A stretch of 64,000 nucleotides of DNA from assembly GCA_028015205.1 (NCBI GenBank), contig CM051514.1, positions 7,254,001 to 7,318,000 of the forward strand, written 5' to 3'. This DNA comes from Mytilisepta virgata. Lineage: Eukaryota; Mollusca; Bivalvia; Mytilida; Mytilidae. The notes below the pieces were generated by a model. That model saw nothing but the letters and a program-made list of their open reading frames with translations, ran no database searches and was not told where the DNA came from. Of this stretch, positions 35,246 through 47,430 are shown piece by piece. Made by a program: the position numbers and the translations under genes. Positions within the stretch are counted from its first letter, which is position 1. Each line of letters begins with the position of its first letter.

Positions 35246-35642
35246 TTAAGGATGCTCGCTTGTCATGTTTTGGTCTTTTTGTCAGATTTTCGGAATCCTC
35301 GGGTTTTATCCATTTCTTAAACATGAAATTTTTTGCCCATGAACCCCCACTTTTTCTTTTATAATTCAATCACATATACCTTAAAATGGTATTTGACAAA
35401 ATTTTGGAAATTATTTTTATTTTTTCATACATTTTGAGAGACTGAAGTTGTCAATGCAAATACAATGAAAAATCCGGAGAAAACCCATTTCCTGCAAATT
35501 TTCAAAGCCTTATAGCTTTAGAATGAGCACATGAACCTATATTTTTTTCTTGATTAATTGTTTACTATTCATATGTTCTCTCAAACTAAAACACCTATTT
35601 CAAATCCTATTTATTTCCTATTAGACGAGCGATCATCCTTAA
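35246..35642 (+). mobile_element. TTAA-bounded MITE, family A, copy 2 (397 bp)
   Basis: Left end TTAAGGATGCTCGCTTG, right end GACGAGCGATCATCCTTAA. The inverted repeat is about 15 bp and TTAA is present at both edges. Same length as the copy at 59009-59405. The flanks differ (GTTTTGA and GAACGTGG), so the copies are independent insertions. Confidence 0.9.
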
Positions 35643-36438
35643 GAACGTGGACATGGAACGTAATTCGGAAATTTTTGCACACAACAACCTTTGCTTTTTA
35701 TTGTTGTAATTTATGATGGTTTTCCAATGCTAGTATGCCTCAAATTTTTAACGAGAGCAGAGTTTCCGTTTGACATGCATACTTCATTGATTTTTATGCT
35801 TAAATATGATATACTCCATGTTTACAAATGTGATGTTGAAAACATGCAAATTTAGCTTCAAATAGTTAGAATCACGCTGGTTTTCATGATGTTCCTGAAC
35901 ATTTTTGGAATGTATAAAAATTAGCAAAGCCATGGCTTTTTCGTCCACAAACCAGGTTATCACGTACTTGGGACGCACGGTATCTAAATTAGAAATTTAA
36001 AAAAGAAAGTCAACACTTTAAGAAAATTTTTGAAGATTAAACTATACGGATAGTACAAAATCTTTGAACGGGTTCTATAATAATAACATGTTTTTTTTTT
36101 GCATTTTATCCAATTAAAGAAGCGTAGACTGTTTCAAACTAGTTTCTATCGTAAAACCCGTTTAAAGTTGAAATTAAAACCTCCTTCTGTCTCGCATTAG
36201 GTAAAGTTTAGATTGAAGGTAGATGTAATATAAATATAAAATTTTGTCACTAAATACCTGAAGATGCTGTCTATTCAAAATTTAGGTCAAAGGGGTGGTG
36301 TGACCATAGGTGTTTGTTTGGAAGCGGGGCACAGTGTCCATTGGACATATATATTCTTGATTATAAGCTGTTTTAGAAATAATATGTCGCGTTACCTAAA
36401 GAAAAAAAAATTACTTACTTTTTGGGTATTAGAGAAGG
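35643..36438. other. No gene seen
   Basis: AT-rich spacer between two MITEs with no recognised element. Confidence 0.4.
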
Positions 36439-36719
36439 TTAAGGTGGTACCCAACACTACAGGGAGATAACTCTTAAAAATCACCAGAGCGTTTTAATCA
36501 AATTTAATATGTATAGAGAAATTAAGCTTCTCTATGATCTAAATTGATGTTTGCCAAACTGCTATATATTCAATGAAATTATTCCCGTGAAGTTTGAAAT
36601 TCTATTTACTAAAAAAATCAAAATTTATGTCAACAGGTCAAAGTAAATATTTCCTAAAAATTTTATGAAAATTAAACGAGCCAAATTTATTTTAGTCAAG
36701 GTGTTCGGTACCACCTTAA
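36439..36719 (+). mobile_element. TTAA-bounded MITE, family B, copy 1 (281 bp)
   Basis: Left end TTAAGGTGGTACCCAACAC, right end GTGTTCGGTACCACCTTAA. The 19-bp inverted repeat is perfect except for one position, with TTAA at both edges. Same length as the copy at 56065-56345, and the interior is nearly identical. No coding capacity. Confidence 0.93.
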
Positions 36720-37269
36720 GATCATTATGTCCTTTTAATTCATACAGAAGTGCTGACTGACACGATTTAGATTAATTCTAAAGTCCTTAGGATTCCTGCA
36801 GATGATTACATAACAATTATCTGTTAATATACTAGTTAGTGTGGCTTTTTAATATTGTGGTATCAATTCTATTTGCGACTGCAATGAGATGGCTCCATTG
36901 TTGCCTTGTACCACCTCGGGTCTTTACTGTCTATGATTCTTTTTATTCAGCGGAAGTATGTGGAAGGTAATCTGCTATTAAAAGGAAGGTCTGGCCAATT
37001 AGTATTTTTTTCCCTTTTAAATGAATGTTTTAAGTATGCATGTTAAAAATTAATTGGGCTAGATATAAACAGGTACTAATGTTTGTGTGTAGGACGTGTG
37101 TCTCTTGATATATCTTCAAGAGTTACGCCCAAGGACAAAAACTTTTGAAAGCTATATTTAGAGCACACCTGTCGAGGAAAGTCAAAATCCAGCCAAAAAC
37201 ATGGAAAAACTTTTAAAAAAGTATAATAATCAGATTAATAAAAGATATTGACCAGTTAAAATTTATAGA

Positions 37270-37385
37270 TGATTTTTATGATTTTTTTTTCATCGAGAGG
37301 AAGTTTCTCATTCTTCTTTCGTCGTGCATGAAACGAGATGAGAATGAGAAACTCCCTCGAGGTAAAAATATCATGAATAATCTGC
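37270..37385. repeat. Imperfect hairpin, about 50-bp arms
   Basis: CATCGAGAGGAAGTTTCTCATTC on the left pairs with GAATGAGAAACTCCCTCGAGG on the right. Outer T/A-rich parts (TTATGATTTTT and AAAAATATCATGAA) also pair. Probably a decayed fold-back element. Confidence 0.6.
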
Positions 37386-37439
37386 TATTTTGTTACATTT
37401 TATTATTAAATCTATAAAAACTTGCTGGTTGAGATTGTT

Positions 37440-37790
37440 AACAGTTACCATTTTATGTGTTCATGATGGTAGATAAGAATTTGAACAGTTAACATCTTAT
37501 GTGCTCGTGATATATGATCACTTAGCATCTCTTTTTTATGTGCTCGTGATCAAGGTTAGGTGACACTGTGAACAATTGGCGCCAAATTTTATTTGCTGTG
37601 ATCAAGACTGGGTTTTATTATAATCACTGAACATCTCTTTTTCATATGCTTGTAATCAAGGTCATCACTTAACATTTCTTTTTTGTGTGCTCGTGATCAA
37701 GGCTGTGTGAGATTTTGAACAATTAACAACTCGGTCTTTTATGTGCTTGTTATCAAGGTTAGTTAGCCGAAACAAATGAGCATTTTATTT
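37440..37790 (+). repeat. Diverged short repeats with 'GTGCTCGTGATCAAGG'
   Basis: TATGTGCTCGTGAT, GTGCTCGTGATCAAGGTTAG, GCTTGTAATCAAGGTCA, GTGCTCGTGATCAAGGCTG and GTGCTTGTTATCAAGGTTAG recur within 350 bp, each with a nearby TTTTGAACA/AACAATT phrase and CTTTTTTATG. Unit length is irregular (about 55-115 bp). Confidence 0.65.
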
Positions 37791-40589
37791 GTTTGTTTCA
37801 TTTACCTATAGTCTGTTTTCAAAAATTTTGCAAAGTGAGCTTGAAATTCTGGTACACACTTAAATACGAATGTGAAAATTGAAATCGTTTATTTTTATGG
37901 TTTTATTTTCGTGTTTTGATACATTTCAGTTAAATACGTAGTTAAGTAGAAAGAAAAAACAGTAAACCAGATGTATTAATTTTTCACTTCTGGTGAATTT
38001 TTTTTAACTGATTCTTATTATCTTCGTTTACATTTGTATCTCGAATGTTGTCGGGATATATAAGATATATATTCCAAAATTGATAACAGTCCTGGTTTTC
38101 CTTCGTTGCTGTTTGGAGCCGCTAGTTTGCCCGCCCACCGGAATTCTCCAAACCAGATTGTTTTATTTTGAAAGACCCGGTTATAAAAATATGTAATAAT
38201 TAAATCACAAATACATAGATTAACTGATTAAGTGATACACTATTTAAACATGGATTCGATTTATGTCTCAAACGACCGACCTCTAATCTAGTGAAAAGAA
38301 ACGTGCCATCTTTTATCTGTTCTATATATTACGAAATTTGCCATCAACACAAAGATATGTCGTTAGATGAAGAAATCGGTGCTTGAGAGTATAAATGGGT
38401 CAAGTGGATAGATTTTCAATGAAATATGCTATCGTGTCCAAGAAACACATTAAAATAATATATATCTGAATAAAAAACCACTGTTATACTGTAAATTAAA
38501 TTCAGTGTCTAAAACAAATAGCTTCTCTTTCCGTTTCTCACAAAATAATTTGTGGTTTGGCGCTAGGTTAATTGCTTGGAGTGCTAAGTGAACAATTAGA
38601 TGCTTCTAAGATGTCAATATCAGTACAGTTCCCAGCCATCTAAAATTGCTCCAGTGTTATTTATTGTCTCAATCAACTGATAATTGGTGTATTTATTTGA
38701 TTTATGAGTTAATTTAATAATTTACAACATATATTATATCATTTTGGGATGAACGTCTTGCATAACATTTTATTGGTTCAATCTTGAACTGACGTTTAAT
38801 CTCATTTTAAAGAATCTATTTAATTATTCAATGACTAGAAATAATTTTTGAATTTTATTTCTTTAAATCTAGAGGTACTCAACAGCTGAACTTTTCAGCG
38901 ATCTCGTACACCAAGTAGTGTCAAACTGTTGTACTTGCGAATAAAAATATTATTCCCCTTGGTATAAAGCGTGCAGCTTGAGCATATCCAAAAGGTGGCG
39001 TTTAGGAATTTTGAATACATGTGACATTATCCAACAAAGGTGGTCAACACTGAATCGACGAAAAAAGCCAATATTTACCGATTATCAAAAATATTTTCTG
39101 TTGAATTCAGTATATAAGCTTGATAGGAAACAGGATATTGAAGGTCTGTCACCGATCATTAGAAGGAGTATATATATCTGATGTCACATCAACAAGCTAT
39201 TTGATGTTTATTCTCACACAAACTTCCAAACTAGAAATACAATTGGTGGATTCCTTTTCTGAAACTTCAAGAAATAAAAAATACTGTGTATCCTTGGCAC
39301 ATGCAAATCGATGACTTTGTCGTTTTTTTCTGGGTCTAGAGTCTTTGCTGAGAGGAACAATTTTGAACGAGAGATGTATTTGCTTCGCATCACGGTGCGG
39401 AGCTATTAGTTTCAGTAGACATACACGCCATCTTGAAATAATTACTGATCGCTGATTGGTTACTTTATGATGCGGCTGAGATACAGCAACAGTCATTGGT
39501 TTAAATGAGATAAAAAAATGCAGACCTTACTCGTTCAGGATAAGTCATCAAAAGCCGGAAAATTAACTATATGTATATCAGTTCCGATCAACTGTCATTA
39601 CATGTTTTTGTAATATTCATATATTCTGAAATTCATTATTGAAATCAATTATTAATACGTGTATATTTGCTTTGTTAATCTGCAATACACAAGGTTTGTT
39701 TTGCTTAATCTTATACACTATAATCCTATGTTTACAACAAAAAATGCATGGTCTCTACTTTATAACTGTCTATTTGTTGTTTTCGCGCGGAAAATTTTAC
39801 TGGTCAACAGAGAATTCCAATACTAAACAACAACCACATGCTCACATATTACCATAAATTAAGATACAGCGAAGCAGTCCACAGCTTTTTAGAAAGCTAA
39901 AACTTGTTACATTATATAGATTTGGTTTATCGTATTGTTAAGACGCACGTCAATACATGATGAAGAAAGAAGATTTTCTCAAACTATTATATATAACTGA
40001 CACGTACAAATGACGAATATGGAATAGGCGAAATAACCAAAATCTAACGTCAAAACACAACAGAAATTACTTCACCGTTTTAAGTGACAAAGAATTCGAT
40101 GATTTTTTTAAATGATAAGGAAATTGCACTATTTTTAGTGTTGTTGATAAGAAGTCATTTAGTAACATCAAACATTTATGTTTGTATAAAAAAAAAACAT
40201 TCATCGGAAGTTGTAGTAATTTTTAATTTAGAGAAAAAATCAGTTAAATAATTATGTTGATAACTAATGAGACGATTTGCGTATTGACATTACACTACAG
40301 AGGCCTTTGATAAAACTCCGCTGATGCTGCTGGAATGACAGTTCCTATCTATACAATTTATACTGATATTGACACTACAGTAGATATTAATGAAACTGAG
40401 CTTAGAAATTTTTTTAGAAAAAGAAAATTGTTTGCTATAATTTGTTCAGTATACTATATATACCAAAGTCGATTTCGAAATGAACATGACCAACTTGTTA
40501 TAAGAGCTACTTTCTTAGTGAATAAGGTGTAAAATGCAGGTGGTACAATATGTAGTATTAACTGTGTTAAAAGAAGTATTGTCAATGAA
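37791..40589. other. No gene seen
   Basis: Near 38105-38180 there is a GC-richer fragment (GCCCGCCCACCGGAATTCTCC) sharing CTCCAAACC with the repeat at 20.1 kb. The frames at 38978-39181, 39197-39496 and 40335-40532 show no recognisable domain. Confidence 0.4.
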
Positions 40590-40822
40590 ATATGATCAAA
40601 TATCGGCATAAGAACACCGAAGCGACAAAACAGTGGGAAAGGTCTGTAAATTCGAAATTCAAAAGAAAAGAAACTCATGAGAATGAAACACAACAAACAA
40701 ACGCCACAAGGTTACACATATCAAAAAAAAAATAAAAATAAAAAATAAAGGAACACTCAAAAGAACAAGACGGCATAGAAACTGAAACACTATCAATGTG
40801 AACTCCTACTAAAAACCTGGAG
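40590..40822 (+). repeat. Dispersed-element fragment adjoining the satellite
   Basis: ATCGGCATAAGAACACCGAAGC and the following GACAAAACAGTGGG are matched near 57290 (ATCGGCAAAAGAATACCGAAG, GACAAAACTGAGG). At 40800 the phrase AACTCCTACTAAAAACCTGGAG, the edge of the 7.2-kb element family, leads straight into the first satellite unit. Confidence 0.65.
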
Positions 40823-41957
40823 AGACATTGTTCCGAAAGGGTAATCATGTCCTGCCCCGTTAGATATTATCAAAAAGTGAACAGACATTGTTCCGAAAGG
40901 GTAAGCATGTCCTGCCACGTTAGATATTATCAAAAAGTGGACAGACATTGTTCCGAAAGGGTAAGCATGTCCTGCCACGTTAGATATTATCAAAAAGTGG
41001 ACAGACATTGTTCCGAAAGGGTAAGCATGTCCTGCCCCGTTAGATATTATCAAAAAGTGGACAGACATTGTTCCGAAAGGGTAATCATGTCCTGCCACGT
41101 TAGATATTATCAAAAAGTGGACAGACATTGTTCCGAAAGGGTAAGCATGTCCTGCCACGTTAGATATTATCAAAAAGTGGACAGACATTGTTCCGAAAGG
41201 GTAAGCATGTCCTGCCACGTTAGATATTATCAAAAAGTGAACAGACATTGTTCCGAAAGGGTAAGCATATCCTGCCCCGTTAGATATTATCAAAAAGTGA
41301 ACAGACATTGTTCCGAAAGGGTAAGCATGTCCTGCCCCGTTAGATATTATCAAAGAGTGGACAGACATTGTTCCGAAAGGGTAATCATGTCCTGCCCCGT
41401 TAGATATTATCAAAAAGTGGACAGACATTGTTCCGAAAGGGTAAGCATGTCCTGCCACGTTAGATATTATCAAAAAGTGAACAGAAATTGTTCCGAAAGG
41501 GTAATCATGTCCTGCCCCGTTAGATATTATCAAAAAGTGGACAGACATTGTTCCGAAAGGGTAAGCATGTCCTGCCACGTTAGATATTATCAAAAAGTGG
41601 ACAGACATTGTTCCGAAAGGGTAATCATGTCCTGCCACGTTAGATATTATCAAAAAGTGGACAGACATTGTTCCGAAAGGGTAAGCATGTCCTGCCACGT
41701 TAGATATTATCAAAAAGTGGACAGACATTGTTCCGAAAGGGTAATCATGTCCTGCCACGTTAGATATTATCAAAAAGTGGACAGACATTGTTCCGAAAGG
41801 GTAAGCATGTCCTGCCACGTTAGATATTATCAAAAAGTGGACAGATATTGTTCCGAAAGGGTAAGCATGTCCTGCCACGTTAGATATTATCAAAAAGTGG
41901 ACAGACATTGTTCCGAAAGCGTAAGCATGTCCTGCCCCGTTAGATATTATCAAAAGG
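40823..41957 (+). repeat. 60-bp satellite array 1, 19 units
   Basis: Nineteen head-to-tail units of exactly 60 bp, with TTCCGAAAGG recurring from 40831 to 41911. The rest of the unit is GTAAGCATGTCCTGCCACG, TTAGATATTATCAAAAAGTG and GACAGACATTG. Variation is confined to a few sites (GTAAGC/GTAATC, CCACG/CCCCG, GTGGAC/GTGAAC), and these variants are shuffled between units. Because 60 is divisible by three and the unit lacks stops in one frame per strand, both strands carry long frames: 404 codons plus and 386 minus. The last unit grades into GTGAATAGAAAGGTC, the boundary with the module. Confidence 0.97.
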
Positions 41958-42732
41958 TGAATAGAAAGGTCAAAATGTTACTAGTCTTAATGATCAATTT
42001 TATGATATCATTTTTAATAATAAGATATGCACATTACGTCTTATCTAGTTCTCATCGGTAATGCCAAAGACCGAAAATCTTGTGGAAAAGCAGAAACAAT
42101 AATCTAACATGTTGAAGAGCAGATTGGAATGCCAAAGTGACCTAAATTGTACAGCCGAGACCCTTTTAAGATAAAGTTTGATTTTTATTTGAACATGCGT
42201 CAAGATTCTGAAATGAGTTCAGTATTAGTGAGGATAGTTTATAAGACCGAAATCCTAAATGAGGCAAACCCGCGAGAATGCAACACAACAAACACTATGC
42301 AAAAAGATATCTAAAAGAATTCCAAAAATATATAAAAAATGAAATTTGTAAAGCAAGGAAATGATAGAAACTTGTACATTTTTGTGTTACTTTTTTTACG
42401 CTTTCTTGTCTTATTTTCAATTGATCAGTAAATCGTTTCTAATGTGGTGTCAGTAGGATTTCTATCTTGCAGAAATCTGTAAATTAAAGTACCCAGTCCT
42501 AGGTCCCGGTTCATCAATATCCGTATGGCACAACTGTGATCAGATTTCAGGTCTGCTGTACAAAAAAAAGGACAAATATACCTAAGGAGCAATAAAAAAA
42601 ACCAAACCGGAATATCCATTGGACAGACAAACCCGGGAAGACAAATGAACAACCACAAGCACAACAAATAAACACAGAAAACTAAAAAAACAATGAACAC
42701 GAACTCCTATAAAAACCAGGAGTGAACCCAGG
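41958..42732 (+). repeat. Higher-order module, inter-array segment 1
   Basis: About 590 bp of non-satellite sequence (starting TGAATAGAAAGGTC, then ATGTTACTAGTCTTAATGAT) is followed by the left part of the 7.2-kb dispersed element. Nearly identical segments are at 43203-43976 and 44447-45216. Confidence 0.93.
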
Positions 42733-43202
42733 TGCTCCGGAAGGGTAAGCAGTTCCTGCTCCGTTAGATATTATCAAAAAGTGAACAGACATTGTTCCGA
42801 AAGGGTAAGCATGTCCTGCCCCGTTAGATATTATCAAAAAGTGAACAGACATTGTTCCGAAAGGGTAAGCATGTCCAGCCACGTTAGATATTATCAAAAA
42901 GTGGACAGACATTGTTCCGAAAGGGTAAGCATGTCCTGCCCCGTTAGATATTATCAAAAAGTGGACAGACATTGTTCCGAAAGGGTAAGCATGTCCTGCC
43001 ACGTTAGATATTATCAAAAAGTGAACAGACATTGTTCCGAAAGGGTAAGCATGTCCTGCCACGTTAGATATTATCAAAAAGTGGACAGACATTGTTCCGA
43101 AAGGGTAAGCATGTCCTGCCACGTTAGATATTATCAAAAAGTGGACAGAGATTGTTCCGAAAGCGTAAGCATGTCCTGCCCCGTTAGATATTATCAAAAG
43201 GT
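42733..43202 (+). repeat. 60-bp satellite array 2, 8 units
   Basis: The first unit is the founder-like form CTCCGGAAGGGTAAGCAG; the next seven are of the TTCCGAAAGG form. The unit order of variants is the same as in array 3, showing that the block was duplicated as a whole. Confidence 0.95.
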
Positions 43203-43976
43203 GAATAGAAAGGTCAAAATGTTACTAGTCTTAATGATCAATTTTATGATATCATTTTTAATAATAAGATATGCACATTACGTCTTATCTAGTTCTCATC
43301 GGTAATGCCAAAGACCGAAAATCTTGTGGAAAAGCAGAAACAATAATCTAACATGTTGAAGAGCAGATTGGAATGCCAAAGTGACCTAAATTGTACAGCC
43401 GAAACCCTTTTAAGATAAAGTTTGATTTTTATTTGAACATGCGTCAAGATTCTGAAATGAGTTCAGTATTAGTGAGGATAGTTTATAAGACCGGAATCCT
43501 AAATGAGGCAAACCCGCGAGAATGCAACACAACAAACACTATGCAAAAAGATATCTAAAAGAATTCCAAAAATATATAAAAAATGAAATTTGTAAAGCAA
43601 GGAAATGATAGAAACTTGTACATTTTTGTGTTACTTTTTTTACGCTTTCTTGTCTTATTTTCAATTGATCAGTAAATCGTTTCTAATGTGGTGTCAGTAG
43701 GATTTCTATCTTGCAGAAATCTGTAAATTAAAGTACCCAGTCCTAGGTCCCGGTTCATCAATATCCGTATGGCACAACTGTGATCAGATTTCAGGTCTGC
43801 TGTACAAAAAAAAGGACAAATATACCTAAGGAGCAATAAAAAAAACCAAACCGGAATATCCATTGGACAGACAAACCCGGGAAGACAAATGAACAACCAC
43901 AAGCACAACAAATAAACACAGAAAACTAAAAAAACAATGAACACGAACTCCTATAAAAACCAGGAGTGAACCCAGG
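43203..43976 (+). repeat. Higher-order module, inter-array segment 2
   Basis: Copy of 41958-42732 with only scattered single-base differences visible by eye, for example ACCGGAATCC against ACCGAAATCC. Confidence 0.93.
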
Positions 43977-44446
43977 TGCTCCGGAAGGGTAAGCAGTTCC
44001 TGCTCCGTTAGATATTATCAAAAAGTGAACAGACATTGTTCCGAAAGGGTAAGCATGTCCTGCCCCGTTAGATATTATCAAAAAGTGAACAGACATTGTT
44101 CCGAAAGGGTAAGCATGTCCTGCCACGTTAGATATTATCAAAAAGTGGACAGACATTGTTCCGAAAGGGTAAGCATGTCCTGCCCCGTTAGATATTATCA
44201 AAAAGTGGACAGACATTGTTCCGAAAGGGTAAGCATGTCCTGCCACGTTAGATATTATCAAAAAGTGAACAGACATTGTTCCGAAAGGGTAAGCATGTCC
44301 TGCCACGTTAGATATTATCAAAAAGTGGACAGACATTGTTCCGAAAGGGTAAGCATGTCCTGCCACGTTAGATATTATCAAAAAGTGGACAGAGATTGTT
44401 CCGAAAGCGTAAGCATGTCCTGCCCCGTTAGATATTATCAAAAGGT
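43977..44446 (+). repeat. 60-bp satellite array 3, 8 units
   Basis: Offset exactly 1,244 bp from array 2, same unit count and order. One visible difference is CATGTCCAGCCACG in array 2 against CATGTCCTGCCACG here. Confidence 0.95.
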
Positions 44447-45385
44447 GAATAGAAAGGTCAAAATGTTACTAGTCTTAATGATCAATTTTATGATATCATT
44501 TTTAATAATAAGATATGCACATTACGTCTTATCTAGTTCTCATCGGTAATGCCAAAGACCGAAAATCTTGTGGAAAAGCAGAAACAATAATCTAACATGT
44601 TGAAGAGCAGATTGGAATGCCAAAGTGACCTAAATTGTACAGCCGAAACCCTTTTAAGATAAAGTTTGATTTTTATTTGAACATGCGTCAAGATTCTGAA
44701 ATGAGTTCAGTATTAGTGAGGATAGTTTATAAGACCGAAATCCTAAATGAGGCAAATCCGCGAGAATGCAACACAACAAACACTATGCAAAAAGATATCT
44801 AAAAGAATTCCAAAAATATATAAAAAATGAAATTTGTAAAGCAAGGAAATGATAGAAACTTGTACATTTTTGTGTTACTTTTTTTACGCTTTCTTGTCTT
44901 ATTTTCAATTGATCAGTAAATCGTTTCTAATGTGGTGTCAGTAGGATTTCTATCTTGCAGAAATCTGTAAATTAAAGTACCCAGTCCGGTTCATCAATAT
45001 CCGTATGGCACAACTGTGATCAGATTTCAGGTCTGCTGTACAAAAAAAAGGACAAATATACCTAAGGAGCAATAAAAAAAACGGTATCCATTGGACAGAC
45101 AAACCCGGGAAGACAAATGAACAACCACAAGCACAACAAATAAACACAGAAAACTAAAAAAACAATGAACAACACGAACTCCTATAAAAACCAGGAGTGA
45201 ACCCAGGTACTCCGGAAGGGTAAGCAGTTCCTGCTCCGCATACGGCACCCGTCGTGAAGTTCAACAAAGTCAATCCGGTGGAAGTCACAAATCGGTGGAG
45301 GCAGATGAAAGGTTACGACATTGGGAACAGGTCCAACATCATCTTAGATATTGGAACACTGTAATGTCAATCAATTCATGATGAC
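44447..45385 (+). mobile_element. Inter-array segment 3 plus complete right end of the dispersed element
   Basis: The segment repeats the module once more. From about 45040 it continues past a single satellite-like unit (CTCCGGAAGGGTAAGCAG at 45217) into CATACGGCACCCGTCGTG and on to TCAATCAATTCATGATG, exactly as in the single-monomer copy at 7197-7553. It therefore shows where the expanded arrays join the unexpanded element. Compared with module 2 it has short deletions (for example CCTAGGTCC missing near 44984). Confidence 0.85.
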
Positions 45386-46865
45386 GACCGTAAAATTTCT
45401 TAAGTGATGACATCAACTTATCCCCGATAAAACCCTGGTTAAGAAGCTTTTGTGACAGCAGTAATCCTCTTTGTCGAAAGTCAGGGTAACTAACGCATGC
45501 CCTTGAAAATCGGATTAGCTGAGAAACGTAGACGCCATATGCAGGCGATGCTGGTATATTGCTGGTACATTTGTTTTGGAACTGAACCCTTGGGTAAACA
45601 TATTACTTTATTTAATCCATTATGATATTCCTTGATACAACTTTGATGCACAAGGTTAATGACCTGAAAATCATATTCGTTTACCAAAATGGCCGAAAGG
45701 GTAAAGCCAATACCATCTGTGGACAGCTATGCAGAAAAAAAAATATTTTCTACAAAAAAAAAAATTTGTATCGGTAAATTTTATTTCACAGTGGTGTCAA
45801 AATACAAGCAACTGAGCAACTGAGAATACCAATATATGTAGATGCTTTATCTTCACATTACGTAAAATATAAAAGTTATAAAAGGTTTGACATACCTTAA
45901 AGATTGACACATTTCCTTGAATAGTCATTCAAATATACGAAGGTAAATAATATCTTAAAGTTTTTTCATGATATTCGCAAATCACACTGATTTTCATTGG
46001 TAAGCTGTGTTTTTATTACTTTGCTTGTGCGTTTTTCTGTGTTTTCCGTCGACTTAGCCTTGTCCTTGAGTTTTGTTCTTTTAGACTTTGCCCACCGACC
46101 TATTGCCTTGGTATTTCATGCAATTAAATGTGAACGCTTTAATTAAGAATTGTTTGATAAAACATTTGATTGCTAATTATTATGTGTAATTTTTGTACAG
46201 CTGAACAAATAACATTTTGATATTTGCAGAGAAAAGAAAATCAATCCAATAATTGGATTGAAGACGAAATTATCAAAAGACTTCCTCTTTTCATTAGAGA
46301 TTGTAGATATAATTTCATTAGTCTTCGGCACAACTGGCTTCAAAAGAGCTTATAATTATAACTGGATAGTTATAGCATAATAAAAAAAATCGTTTTAAAG
46401 GAAATAGTGTTGAAAATGTTCACTTGCAAAAATTATTAGGTGTTGACGAAAACTTCAGTTAGGAAGTCCAAGTTGATCTAATATGTAAAGTTATTTCTTG
46501 ATAAGTTTCTTTGTATGGGATTAATATACATGATATAGGGCCAATACAGAATTTCGACGTCCAGTTGTGGCTGAAAACCTGTATTGAGCCTGTATTAATT
46601 CCTATATTTTCTGAACTCAGTCTGTGCTCATGTCATAAGTCAGAAATATTATGAAAACACCCATTCAATTATACTATATTGTTGTTGTCTTGTGGGCCTG
46701 TATGAAAATGAGACTTTTTCTAATTGAGTCGCTCTCTTTAAATAAAAAAATATTATTATTATTACAAATACATTACTTGTGTGATACATGGAATATATCA
46801 TATGAAAGAAGAATATTTCTGAAATTGTCGGGGCGATTTAGGAGTTGATTAAATCTGTTAATCTC
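45386..46865. other. No gene seen; dispersed-repeat debris
   Basis: GATGACGACCGTAAAATTTC at about 45380 is echoed near 58768 (GATGACGACTGTAAAGTTTT), so 45380-45560 is another dispersed family member. The rest is AT-rich. Confidence 0.4.
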
Positions 46866-46869
46866 CCTT

Positions 46870-47430
46870 CCTTAGATGATTCTGGCTTTGCCTTGTACAC
46901 AGCTCTGTCCTTGGATGGTTTTTGGCTTTACCTTGTACACAGCTCTGTCCTTAGATGGTTTTGGCTTTACCATGTACACAGCTCTGTTCTTAGTTGGTTT
47001 CGGCTTTACCTTGTACATAGCGCTGTTCTTAGATGGTTTTGGCTTAACACTGTACATAGCTCTGTCCTTAGATGGTTCTGGCTTTACCTTGTTAACAGCT
47101 CGGTTCTTAGATGGTTCTGGCTTTACCTTGCATATAGCTCTCTCCTTAGATGGTTCTGGCTTTACCTTGTACATAGGTCTGTCCTTAGATGGTTCTGGCT
47201 TTACCTTGTACATAGGTCTGTCCTTAGATGGTTCTGGCTTTACCTTGTACATAGCTCTGTCCTTAGATGGTTTTGACTTTACCTCGAACATAGGTCTGTC
47301 CTTAGATGGTTCTGGCTTTACCTTGTACATAGCTCTGTCCTTAGATGGTTTTGACTTTACCTTGAACATAGCCCTGTCCTTAGATGGCTTTGGCTCTAAC
47401 TTGTACATAGCTGTGTCCTTAGACGGTGTT
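46870..47430 (-). repeat. 39-bp minisatellite, about 14 units
   Basis: The unit is TTTACCTTGTACATAGCTC then TGTCCTTAGATGGTTCTGGC. TTTACC recurs every 39 bp. The minus strand reads as a 13-residue repeat PEPSKDRPMYKVK over 178 codons, and the plus strand is open in two frames (143 and 190 codons). The lysine/proline-rich minus frame is the most protein-like of the repeat frames in this window, but no exon structure, signal peptide or flanking domain supports it. Confidence 0.9.

Noticed and set aside
40793..41953. 386-codon minus-strand and 404-codon plus-strand frames as proteins
   Set aside because: Both arise from the stop-free 60-bp unit; variants change residues without constraint and there is no gene context.
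40823..41957. Regular 60-bp repeats as a CRISPR array
   Set aside because: The units are contiguous with no variable spacers, the genome is eukaryotic and no cas genes are present. It is a satellite.
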